The notes below the pieces were generated by a model that was not told the DNA's origin, did not search any database, and saw only the letters and a program-made list of their open reading frames with translations. 64,000 bases of DNA from an uncultured Kiritimatiellota bacterium (GTDB taxonomy: Bacteria > Verrucomicrobiota > Kiritimatiellia > RFP12 > UBA1067). The DNA lies in contig CAKULV010000001.1 of assembly GCA_934667425.1 (NCBI GenBank), forward strand, positions 62,001 to 126,000, read 5' to 3'. Below are positions 51,889 through 59,037 of the stretch, piece after piece; position 1 is the stretch's first letter; each line of letters opens with the position of its first letter. The position numbers and the translations under genes were made by a program.

Positions 51889-51982
51889 ATGTTGGCCGCC
51901 GAATGGTGAAGCAAGGCGGCACATTCTTCAACCTGCAACGATGTGTCAGTCAAACGAGACAGGCGAATGAAGGACAGACAGC

Positions 51983-52696
51983 ATGAGAAAGACAATAATG
52001 GTGGCCATTGCGCTTTGCGGCACCGCAATCGTTTCGGGTTGCGGCAATGAGGGAGACAAGAATAAAAGAGGCCCGCTTAAGGCCATCTCGGAGGGTTGGA
52101 ACAAGGCCCAACAGGGAGCGGCATCAGGCGCATCCGCGATGCGAGGACGCAATCTGTTTGTAGGAATTACGCAGGCGAACACCGAACGCGAGGCTGCGGG
52201 ACTCGATGGGGTTTGGCCGCGTACGGCCGGAAACCTGTCCGGCGACAAGAATGACATTGCCGGAATTGACTTCAAGAATTCTACGGAGTATTTCAAGGCG
52301 CTTTTCGATATGGCTTCCTTTGGAAAGGCCAATTGGCAACCGTATGTGTCTGGGGTTGATCTAGATGTGCTGAAACTGTCCAAAGACAGCGGCCCTTGCG
52401 ATTGGATAGTGGCCGCCAACGTGAAAGACGAGTATAGCGACGTCATCCCCGTGCTGATTTCGGCGAATGTCGATCCAAAGGCGCTGAAGACGTCGTTCAG
52501 CGGAAATGACAATACCCCAATCCCGTTTGGGTCGCAAGTAGGCCGCACAAAATTGCCCTGGTGCGACGCCTTTGTCGTCGTGATCCGGAAGGGTGGGGCG
52601 GCGCAGGTCATAGAGGCCAAGAACTTCACATACTCGATGCTGTATGGCAGACAGCCGTTTTCCGCTCCAGGGCTGAAGTATCTCGACGTGCAATAA
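51983..52696 (+). CDS. Lipoprotein with pseudopilin-like features
   Basis: 237 residues, lipobox AIVSGC (Cys20). After a basic linker, AMRGRNLFVGITQANTEREAAGLDGVWP and later IDFKNSTEYFKALFDM resemble the C-terminal part of the type II-secretion-like pilins that are abundant in Lentisphaerae and Kiritimatiellae, but the N-terminal pilin helix is replaced by a lipid anchor. Behind RNA copy 2. Function unknown. Confidence 0.6.
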   Translation: MRKTIMVAIALCGTAIVSGCGNEGDKNKRGPLKAISEGWNKAQQGAASGASAMRGRNLFVGITQANTEREAAGLDGVWPRTAGNLSGDKNDIAGIDFKNSTEYFKALFDMASFGKANWQPYVSGVDLDVLKLSKDSGPCDWIVAANVKDEYSDVIPVLISANVDPKALKTSFSGNDNTPIPFGSQVGRTKLPWCDAFVVVIRKGGAAQVIEAKNFTYSMLYGRQPFSAPGLKYLDVQ

Positions 52697-52764
52697 TGTG
52701 AAGTCGGCGCATGGCCTGCATGATGGCACTGGTCTTGCGTAATCACCTGTGAAAGGAGGGATTG

Positions 52765-53193
52765 ATGACGGAAACGCCAATTAACGAAGGCGACACGAAG
52801 CCGTGTCCGTTTTGTGGGGAGACGATCAGGGCGGTGGCGAAGAAGTGTCGCTTCTGCGGGGAAATGCTGGACGGATCGGTGGTGCCGTCGGGCGGCAATA
52901 AGCCCGATGCGTCCATACAGGTCGTCGTGAAGTCCGAGCAGGCGGTCACGCCATGTGCGCCGCCACCGCCGATCTATCCGAAGAGCCGTGCTGCATTCAT
53001 TGTCCTCGCGATCCTGTTGGGACCGCTGGGCGTCCATAACTTCTATGCGGGCTACAACTTGCGAGGAGGCATGCAGCTCGCGACGACCATCCTTCTCGGA
53101 TGGTTCGTTGTGCCGCTAATTGCGGTATACATCTGGATTCTTCTCGAAATCCTGTTCGTTCGGGAGGACGAGAGGTGCGTTCGTATGGCCTGA
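52765..53193 (+). CDS. Zinc-ribbon plus TM2 domain membrane protein
   Basis: 142 residues from the ATG after AAAGGAGGG. A double zinc knuckle at residues ~12-32 (CPFCGETIRAVAKKCRFCG) is followed by a Pro-rich linker and a TM2 domain at ~72-135 (ILLGPLGVHNFYAGYNLRGGMQLATT... two membrane helices with a DxF-like turn). TM2 proteins are common but of unclear role. Confidence 0.8.
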   Translation: MTETPINEGDTKPCPFCGETIRAVAKKCRFCGEMLDGSVVPSGGNKPDASIQVVVKSEQAVTPCAPPPPIYPKSRAAFIVLAILLGPLGVHNFYAGYNLRGGMQLATTILLGWFVVPLIAVYIWILLEILFVREDERCVRMA

Positions 53194-53231
53194 CCTCCGA
53201 GTCAGGCAAGCAAAACAAGAAAGGAAAACAA

Positions 53232-53399
53232 ATGGGAGTAAAGTATTGTCATGCCTGTAAGCGCAATGTGACGCCGAGCAAGAAGTTCAACTGGCTCGTC
53301 TTCATCTTCCTCTGCGGGCTGTTCTATCTGCCGGTGTACCTTCTCAAGAGCAAGAAGTGCCCGATATGCGGAGGCTCGAACTTTGGGCCGGCACAGTAA
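53232..53399 (+). CDS. Small zinc-ribbon membrane protein (55 aa)
   Basis: Starts MGVKYCHACKRNVTPSKKFN, has one membrane helix (WLVFIFLCGLFYLPVYLL) and ends with KKCPICGGSNFG, so two CxxC pairs flank the helix. AAGAAAGGAAAA upstream serves as Shine-Dalgarno. Probably co-transcribed with the TM2 gene; this CxxC-helix-CxxC layout is typical of small housekeeping membrane ribbons of unknown role. Confidence 0.75.
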   Translation: MGVKYCHACKRNVTPSKKFNWLVFIFLCGLFYLPVYLLKSKKCPICGGSNFGPAQ

Positions 53400-53445
53400 G
53401 TGTTCGGATCATGCGGCCGTTGGCGCGTCGGGATCGACATGGTGG

Positions 53446-53889
53446 ATGCTGCTTTCGCATCATGCGCCATGCGATCTCGACCGCACATGGCCGATGTTCG
53501 GCGTACGGGTCTGCGTCCGTTGCTTCGCGATGGCGCTGGCGGTTCCATGTGGCATCGCCATTGTCTGGGCATTCGCGCTTCACCCCACATTGTTTCGTTC
53601 GCCTTTCGCATTGGCGTTGATGCTTCCGGCTGGGATCGATTTTACGGCAGGGGAACTCTACAAGGGCTACCCTCGAACGAATGCCTTCCGATTCATGTCG
53701 GGCTTTGCCTTTGGGTTGGGTGTCGGCATCACGCTCGGCTGGTGGGTTTTTGCGGGCGCTGCCACTCCATTTGCCGCTTTCGCCGCTCTGGCGGTTCTCA
53801 TGGAGTTCGCGATCGCCTGGGCGTTCCATTTCACTGGCCATCTTGAAGGCTACATCGCCAAGTATGAGGCTGCGTGCCGTGGCTCGTGA
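53446..53889 (+). CDS. DUF2085-like membrane protein
   Basis: About 147 residues from the ATG at 53446; upstream in-frame codons overlap the previous gene, so the start is uncertain. HHAPCDLDRTWPMFGVRVCVRCFAMAL matches DUF2085 (C...R....G....C.RC). Three or four membrane helices follow. Function unknown. Confidence 0.65.
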   Translation: MLLSHHAPCDLDRTWPMFGVRVCVRCFAMALAVPCGIAIVWAFALHPTLFRSPFALALMLPAGIDFTAGELYKGYPRTNAFRFMSGFAFGLGVGITLGWWVFAGAATPFAAFAALAVLMEFAIAWAFHFTGHLEGYIAKYEAACRGS

Positions 53890-54006
53890 GGCCCACGCCG
53901 CTTCAATCCGTCTTGGAGGATTGCAACCCAGGCGGGCGGCTCAAATTCCTGAATGTCTTTCCGAGCGGTCTCGGCAGCAGTCCGAACATTCTCATTTGGT
54001 TTCTCA

Positions 54007-54183
54007 TCAAGTCGCCTTTGCATATGCGGTGTCGTATTCATAGGCTGTCTTTCCGCCGAGCAGCCTCCGGTGGATCGAGTTGATGACCCTCTCCAGCCGG
54101 TGCATCTCCGCGCGCGTGCACCTGCCGAAGTCGGTCCCCTTGGGGTACCACCTGCGCACGAGCCGGTTGCAGTTTCCGCTGGA
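54007..54183 (-). pseudogene. IS30-family transposase, C-terminal fragment
   Basis: On the minus strand an open frame of 58 codons ends in TGA at 54007. It reads SGNCNRLVRRWYPKGTDFGR, then an EMHRLERVINSIHRRLLGGKTAYE tail: the IS30 ending (EN.NGL.R...PKGTDF ... N.RPRK.LGY.TP.E). The frame is blocked just upstream, so only the last ~58 residues remain. The catalytic DDE part is gone, except perhaps the last conserved region. Confidence 0.75.
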
Positions 54184-54275
54184 TTACTTTTCCCATGATG
54201 TATAGGCCTATGTACGTGGATTGTTAGTCTATGATAAATATTTACGACTTCTCGCATTTTTCTTTAACCGGGGCG

Positions 54276-54304
54276 TTTGTCCAAGAAGGGAGGTGTGCTA
54301 TAAT
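54276..54304 (+). promoter_or_regulatory. Promoter of the HTH remnant
   Basis: TTTGTC (54276-54281), 17-base spacer, TATAAT (54299-54304). It is intact although the gene it served is broken. Confidence 0.5.
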
Positions 54305-54335
54305 GGCATCATTGGAAAGAAAAAGGCTGGGTACC

Positions 54336-54500
54336 ATGTCATTATGCTACAAGAAACTCTGGAAGCAGCTGATTGATCGAGACATGACGCGGACAGATCT
54401 GCGTTTGGCCACAAGCATATCCCCGTCTACCTCCGTAAGCCCCGTCCTTCCCCCGGACATCATGGGTGTGTATGTCTACCTGCCGGAGTTTAATGCATAG
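54336..54500 (+). pseudogene. Truncated XRE-type helix-turn-helix regulator
   Basis: The frame from 54336 starts MSLCYKKLWKQLIDRDMTRT then DLRLATSIS, which matches the first two helices of small Cro/C1 regulators that accompany restriction systems (usual form: YKKLW..LID.DM.K.DL...AGIS...). After ISPST the sequence becomes unrelated and the expected recognition helix and C-terminus are missing, so it is a fragment of about 30 native residues. Confidence 0.65.
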
Positions 54501-54527
54501 TGGTTGCAGTTGAAGAGGAAGCGGCCA

Positions 54528-55730
54528 ATGAAACTTGAAGGATTTGACAAATACTACGAGGCGCCGGAACCCGGGCGACGCGAACGGGCATACGGCTGGG
54601 CGACGGCCATCGGCCTTCAGGATGTTGATGGCCTCAGGCCTTCGCAATACCTTATCGACACGGCGAAGAGAAACATCGAAGGCGAGATTTCCGCAGATGA
54701 GGCGCGGCGTCTTGTCGATGAATACTACGCGACCAAACTCGGACATGACGAACCGGAGGATGCAGAGGAAGCCGACAAAGTGTCTGCACGGATGATTTCC
54801 ATAATCAATACGCCGGGATTCCGGCTTTCGCCAGAGTATTATCTTGGTCTTCACAAGAAGATATTCGATGGCGTATTTCATCATGCCGGCACGATTCGCG
54901 ACGTTGAATTGACGAAGCGCGAATGGGTGCTCAACGGAGACACCGTGGAATACGAACTTTCCTGCATGATCGAAAAGTCCCTCGCTTATGATTTCGACAA
55001 CGAGAAGAAATTCAAGTACAAGGGGCTCTCCGAAGATGCGTTTGTCGAGCATTTCGCCTCGTTCATCTCCGGAGTTTGGCAGATACATCCCTTCCGCGAA
55101 GGCAACACGCGAACGGTAGCTCTATTTGCGATAAAATACCTAAAGGCGATGCGGCACGACGTGACGAACGACCTGTTCGCCAAGAAGTCGTGGTACTTTC
55201 GGAACGCTCTCGTGAGGGCGAACTATTCCAACATCAGGCTCAACGTCGATAAGACGCAGTTGCCGCTTGAAGAGTTTTTTAAAGTGCTTATATACGGCGA
55301 TGAAATAGAGCTTCACAATCGCTTTTTGCGGATTGGACAGGAATACGGCACTGCGGCGGGAGAAGCGGCAACAGATTTGCACCGACGCGATATCGGGATA
55401 AATGACGGTATAAACCGCACTAATGTCGTAGTAAGTGACGTAATAAATAATCCTGATGTCGTAGTAAATGACGGTGTGAAAGGACAAGATGTCGTAGTAA
55501 ATGTCGTAGCAAATGGCGAAACAGCATTGTCGGTTGCCGAAGAGCGAGCAATCAATGGACTGTTGAGAAATCCCCGTCTTACAGCATCGGCGCTTGCCGT
55601 TTTGTTGGAGACATCACCCCGTCAGGCTCAACGCATTATCGCATCGCTAAAGAGGAAAGTCGGTTTGAAGCGGCGTGGGGCAGACAAGAACGGCGAATGG
55701 TATTTTGAATCAGGAGCTTCAGGACAATGA
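54528..55730 (+). CDS. Fic family protein with 11-residue repeat linker
   Basis: 400 residues from the ATG at 54528 (AGAGGAAGCGG upstream). N-terminal region YGWATAIGLQDVDGLRPSQYL with IEGEIS resembles the inhibitory VbhA-like helix found in front of many Fic domains. Catalytic motif HPFREGNTRT with His187. After the Fic core, three near-exact 11-residue repeats (NDGINRTNVVV, SDVINNPDVVV, NDGVKGQDVVV) lead to a C-terminal winged helix. Adds AMP or another nucleotide moiety to a target protein (family knowledge). Part of a region full of broken defence genes, so it may be the last functional member. Confidence 0.82.
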   Translation: MKLEGFDKYYEAPEPGRRERAYGWATAIGLQDVDGLRPSQYLIDTAKRNIEGEISADEARRLVDEYYATKLGHDEPEDAEEADKVSARMISIINTPGFRLSPEYYLGLHKKIFDGVFHHAGTIRDVELTKREWVLNGDTVEYELSCMIEKSLAYDFDNEKKFKYKGLSEDAFVEHFASFISGVWQIHPFREGNTRTVALFAIKYLKAMRHDVTNDLFAKKSWYFRNALVRANYSNIRLNVDKTQLPLEEFFKVLIYGDEIELHNRFLRIGQEYGTAAGEAATDLHRRDIGINDGINRTNVVVSDVINNPDVVVNDGVKGQDVVVNVVANGETALSVAEERAINGLLRNPRLTASALAVLLETSPRQAQRIIASLKRKVGLKRRGADKNGEWYFESGASGQ

Positions 55731-55787
55731 AACATCACTCCATCCTCTCCGTAGAGACCTTCACGCTCGAAGGGAGAAGGGACGCTC

Positions 55788-56003
55788 TTCGCGCCCGACC
55801 TTGATGCGCGGTATGCGAGGCTCTATGGCCTCGACGAACGGGAACTTCGCTACACTCTCGACCCTGCCGATGTTTACGGCGAAGATTACCCGAGCGAATC
55901 CTTCCGCGTGCTGAAGGAAAAGGAAATCGCCGAGTTCGGCGAATACCGCACCCGCCGCATGGTTCTCGACGCTTGGGAAAGGATGAAGGGAGAAGGAAGA
56001 TGA
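55788..56003 (+). pseudogene. Tail of an Eco57I-type restriction-methylase
   Basis: One frame reads LDARYARLYGLDERELRYTL, then a FRVLKEKEIAEFGEYRTRRM block followed by VLDAWERM. This is the C-terminal pattern of Eco57I/BREX-type fused methylases (ELDA..A.LYGL......YIL..F..LK..E...FGEYRT..L.L..W). No start codon or upstream domain exists; only about 70 residues remain, directly behind the Fic gene. Confidence 0.65.
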
Positions 56004-56057
56004 AGGCGGGGGCGAGCGTGGCGTGCCTTGTGGTAGAATGCTGCGCGGGGGTGCGAC

Positions 56058-56147
56058 ATGACACTTGAAGAACTCAAGAAACTGATTGCCGACGACGAGG
56101 GCGAGACGGTGGAGGTGAAAGAGACCATAACGGATGATTCCATGTAA
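56058..56147 (+). pseudogene. Tip of an AlbA_2 (Schlafen-type) gene
   Basis: 29 codons, MTLEELKKLIADDEGETVEVKETIT..., matching the first ~22 residues of AlbA_2-domain proteins (LL..GE...VEFK). It stops early. A TAGAAT-like box precedes it. Regarded as a remnant, not a functional peptide. Confidence 0.5.
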
Positions 56148-56175
56148 TGCTCGGTGTGTCGCGCAATATTTTTGG

Positions 56176-56181
56176 TATAAT
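56176..56181 (+). promoter_or_regulatory. -10 box of the second lpoB gene
   Basis: GGTATAAT, 32 bases before the ATG. Same style as the other promoters of the window. Confidence 0.6.
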
Positions 56182-56212
56182 TCGCGAAACAACAGGAAGA
56201 AGGAGGATGGAC

Positions 56213-56812
56213 ATGAAGAATCTCGTTTTAAGTGGTGTGGCGTCCCTTGCGCTTGCGGCCGGCGTGGCCGGCTGCGCGACAACCGTGGCAAGGGAGACGC
56301 AGTTGGACATGAGGGCGAAGACTGCCGCGCTTGAGCCGCAGGACGTCAGGCGCACGGTGGAGAAGATGGTCGATTCGATGCTTGCCGACCAGGATTTCAT
56401 CGCAGAGATAGGCGGGAGGCGTCCGGTCCTCGACATCACGGGAATCAAGAACCGTTCGACCATGCATCTCGACATGGCGTCGATCACGGATTCGATCCGC
56501 ACGAAGCTCATCCGCTCGCGCAAGTTCCGCTTCATGGATCGCACGAATGCGGCGGATGACCTCCAGTTCATGAACGACCAGGCCCTGAATGGGCTTACGG
56601 ACCAGAAGAAGGCCGTTCGCGCAGGGCGGCAGAGCGCGGCGCAGATGTATCTGTACGGGGCGCTTACGGAGATGCGCGACCATACGAACGGCGTCACCGA
56701 CAGGTACTTCAAGTTCACGCTCAACCTGAAGGATCTCGCGAGCGGCGAGATCGTCTGGACTGACGAGCAGGAGATCCGCAAGGAGCAGACGAACAACCTT
56801 ATGGGCTTCTGA
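56213..56812 (+). CDS. Second LpoB-like lipoprotein
   Basis: 199 residues. ATG at 56213 (AGGAGG six bases before; 56207 also possible). Lipobox GVAGC (Cys21). KMVDSMLADQDFIAEIGGRRPVLDITGIKNRSTMHLDMASITDSIRTKLIRSRKFRFMDRTN is the LpoB fold; LYGALTEMRDH..GVTDRYFKFTLNLKDLASGEIVW completes it. More typical than the 47428 copy, so this may be the principal PBP activator and the other a specialised one. Confidence 0.85.
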   Translation: MKNLVLSGVASLALAAGVAGCATTVARETQLDMRAKTAALEPQDVRRTVEKMVDSMLADQDFIAEIGGRRPVLDITGIKNRSTMHLDMASITDSIRTKLIRSRKFRFMDRTNAADDLQFMNDQALNGLTDQKKAVRAGRQSAAQMYLYGALTEMRDHTNGVTDRYFKFTLNLKDLASGEIVWTDEQEIRKEQTNNLMGF

Positions 56813-56857
56813 TCGGCCGCGAATGCAAGGCCAAAGGACTGCGACCGGGTTGGAGAC

Positions 56858-56886
56858 TTGCAGATACCGGGGTACTTTGGTATAAT
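56858..56886 (+). promoter_or_regulatory. hisG promoter
   Basis: TTGCAG (56858-56863), 17-base spacer, GGTATAAT (-10 at 56881-56886), transcription probably starting near the following CACGGCG. Confidence 0.75.
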
Positions 56887-56925
56887 GCACGGCGTTTTTT
56901 TGGTTATTTGGAGAAAGTTCCGCAG

Positions 56926-57795
56926 ATGGCAATAATTCTCGGTCTTCCGAAAGGGAGCTTGCAGGAATCGACCTTCGCGCTGTTCAAGCGCGCGGGTTTC
57001 AATGTCACGTGCTCTTCCCGCAGCTACATACCGTCCATAGATGACCCTGAAATCAAGTGCCGTCTCCTGCGTCCGCAGGAGATGAGCCGCTATGTCGAGC
57101 TTGGTCTTCTCGATGCCGGCATTTGCGGATACGATTGGGTGTACGAAAACGGATCCGATGTCCAGGAGGTCTGCGAGCTCAACTATTCCAAGGCCACGTC
57201 AAACCCCGTGCGCTGGGTGCTGGCCGTGCCGAACGATTCCAAGGTGAAGTCGGTAAAGGACCTGAACGGCAGGCGCATCTCCACGGAGGCGGTTGGTCTC
57301 ACGAAGCGGTATCTCAAGAAGAACGGCGTAAAGGCTGATGTCGAATTCAGCTGGGGCGCCACCGAGGTGAAGGCTCCCGAGCTTGTGGATGCGATCGTCG
57401 ATCTTACCGAGACGGGCTCTTCGCTTCGTGCGAACAATCTGCGGATCGTCGATACGATCCTCACTTCCACCACGCGAATGATCGCGAACAAGAAGGCTTG
57501 GAAGAATGGCGCAAAGCGGGCGAAGATGGAGCAGATAAAGATGCTTCTCCTCGGGGCTCTTGACGCGCAGCGCCGCGTTCTGCTGAAGCTCAATGCTCCG
57601 GCGAAGAAACTTGAGAAGATAGTGAAGGCTCTGCCGGCCCTGCACGCGCCTACGGTCAACAAGCTCAATGATCCGGATTGGTTCGCAGTGGAGACTGTCG
57701 TGGAGGAGCGTCTTGTGCGCGATCTGATCCCGACGCTCCGCGAGGCAGGGGCGACCGGAATAATAGAGCTGGCCCTCAACAAAGTCATCTTTTAG
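56926..57795 (+). CDS. hisG: ATP phosphoribosyltransferase, long form
   Basis: 289 residues, the long HisG with its own ACT-like regulatory domain, so no HisZ is needed. Starts MAIILGLPKGSLQESTFALF; DLTETGSSLRANNLRI is the PRPP-binding block (usual ETG.TL...L). The C-terminal ETVVEERLVRDLIPTLREAGATGIIELALNKVI is the allosteric domain for histidine feedback. First step of histidine synthesis. Own promoter; no other his genes are in the window. Confidence 0.93.
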   Translation: MAIILGLPKGSLQESTFALFKRAGFNVTCSSRSYIPSIDDPEIKCRLLRPQEMSRYVELGLLDAGICGYDWVYENGSDVQEVCELNYSKATSNPVRWVLAVPNDSKVKSVKDLNGRRISTEAVGLTKRYLKKNGVKADVEFSWGATEVKAPELVDAIVDLTETGSSLRANNLRIVDTILTSTTRMIANKKAWKNGAKRAKMEQIKMLLLGALDAQRRVLLKLNAPAKKLEKIVKALPALHAPTVNKLNDPDWFAVETVVEERLVRDLIPTLREAGATGIIELALNKVIF

Positions 57796-57859
57796 TACAC
57801 GCCGAGTTCCGGCGCGCGTGTGCGGCGGAACGCAGACATCAACCAAAGGAGAAATCAAG

Positions 57860-57949
57860 ATGGGTTCCATCAAGAAGAAACGCCGCAAGAAAATGTCGAA
57901 GCATAAATACGACAAGCGCATGAAAGCGCTGCGGCACAAGAACAAGTAA
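57860..57949 (+). CDS. AURKAIP1/COX24-like basic peptide (29 aa)
   Basis: MGSIKKKRRKKMSKHKYDKRMKALRHKNK in the gap behind hisG: start ATG after AAAGGAG, followed by a strong terminator. Half of the residues are Lys or Arg. It matches the bacterial COX24/AURKAIP1-domain proteins, small ribosome-associated peptides found in Bacteroidota and PVC bacteria. Role: probably a small-subunit ribosomal protein (inference from family). Confidence 0.8.
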   Translation: MGSIKKKRRKKMSKHKYDKRMKALRHKNK

Positions 57950-57970
57950 GCTTGCGCCGCAAGTGGGGAA

Positions 57971-58005
57971 AGAGGCCTCCGGCAGTCGCTCGGGGGTCTC
58001 TTTTT
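57971..58005 (+). terminator. Intrinsic terminator after the COX24-like gene
   Basis: An 11-bp stem (AGAGGCCTCCG with CGGGGGTCTCT, including G-T pairs) and a run of T directly after it. Clear rho-independent terminator. Confidence 0.85.
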
Positions 58006-58042
58006 GTCACCTATGCGGCGTGGACGCCGGTTGAAAGTATGC

Positions 58043-58048
58043 TATAAT
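58043..58048 (+). promoter_or_regulatory. -10 box of the patatin gene
   Basis: TATAAT preceded by TATGC, 42 bases before the ATG; the -35 is weak. Confidence 0.55.
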
Positions 58049-58090
58049 CACCAGCCACAGTTGATGTAAGGCTTTGGGAGTGCTTGCGGA

Positions 58091-58897
58091 ATGGCTTTTA
58101 CAGGCAAGAGGATCGGACTCGCGTTAGGTGGCGGCGGCGCAAGGGGGCTTGCGCACATAGGCGTGTACCAGCGCCTTGTCGAATTTGGAGTGCCCCTGCA
58201 TTGCGTCGCAGGGACGTCCATCGGCGCGATAGTCGGCGCCTTCATCGCGTCCGGCAATGTCGGAAAGGCGCTTGAGTGGTGCGCGATGCCGGACTGGAAG
58301 AAGTTCCCGGGGCTGATGCTCGAAACCAGGCTTACGGCGAAGGCGATATCTTCCGGCAAGCGCATTGAGAAGCTTCTTGCGGACATGATAGGGGTGTCGC
58401 GCTTTGAAGGGTTGCGCATTCCGCTTGGCGTCGTGTCCACGGACCTCAACACGGGCGAGGCGGTTGTGATGCGCGAGGGGGACTTGATTTCGGCGGTTCG
58501 CGCATCAATGTCCATACCAGGCGTGTTCCTCCCGGTGGAGCGCGAAGGGCGGGTGCTGGTGGATGGCCAACTCGTGAACCCCGTGCCTGTTGACGTATGC
58601 CGGGCAATGGGGGCAGATGCCGTGATCGCGGTGGACATCAATCCCCCCAATCCTGCGTCTGCGGCGCGTCCGCTCGAACGGTTCAACCTGATCGAAATCA
58701 TTGCGAGTACCGTGACGATCCTCAACTGCGAACTCACGAGGCGCGTCCTCGCGGAGAACGTGCCGGATGTGCTGATCCGTCCGGCTGTGGGCGGCGTGAT
58801 GGCCCTGAATTTCAGGCATGCGGAACGGCTTGTGGAGATAGGCAGACAGGCGGTCGACGAGAGCGTCGCGCAGGAACTCCGCGGCTTGATTGGCTGA
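58091..58897 (+). CDS. Patatin-like phospholipase
   Basis: 268 residues. GGGGARG (residues 13-19) is the oxyanion hole, GTSIG carries the nucleophile Ser43, and VDGQL the catalytic Asp158, giving the Ser-Asp dyad of patatins. Size and the LGGGGARGLAHIGV start place it in the bacterial RssA/YlbK type without other domains. No signal peptide; cytoplasmic lipid acyl hydrolase. Single gene with its own promoter. Confidence 0.9.
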   Translation: MAFTGKRIGLALGGGGARGLAHIGVYQRLVEFGVPLHCVAGTSIGAIVGAFIASGNVGKALEWCAMPDWKKFPGLMLETRLTAKAISSGKRIEKLLADMIGVSRFEGLRIPLGVVSTDLNTGEAVVMREGDLISAVRASMSIPGVFLPVEREGRVLVDGQLVNPVPVDVCRAMGADAVIAVDINPPNPASAARPLERFNLIEIIASTVTILNCELTRRVLAENVPDVLIRPAVGGVMALNFRHAERLVEIGRQAVDESVAQELRGLIG

Positions 58898-58950
58898 CGG
58901 CGACAAGCGGCTTGTTGGAATTGTCTTGCAGCCGATAGAATCGGCATGTA

Positions 58951-58972
58951 GCGACGGCGCCCTCGCCGTCGC
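58951..58972. repeat. Dispersed palindromic repeat, intergenic copy
   Basis: GCGACGGCG and CGCCGTCGC pair as a 9-bp stem with loop CCCT. It is the same palindrome, inverted, that occurs several times inside the next gene (loop AGGG). Confidence 0.8.
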
Positions 58973-59037
58973 ATGATGATCATTCATGCCATGTACCGTC
59001 ACTACATGAGAAATGTGGTAGAATCCATGCTTTCAAG

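Noticed and set aside
53850..54257. Minus-strand 135-codon frame across the IS30 fragment
   Set aside because: It is in a different frame from the transposase homology, and its composition (Arg/Gly/Thr) fits a shadow. A short stretch near 53900-54000 is more protein-like, but not enough to call.
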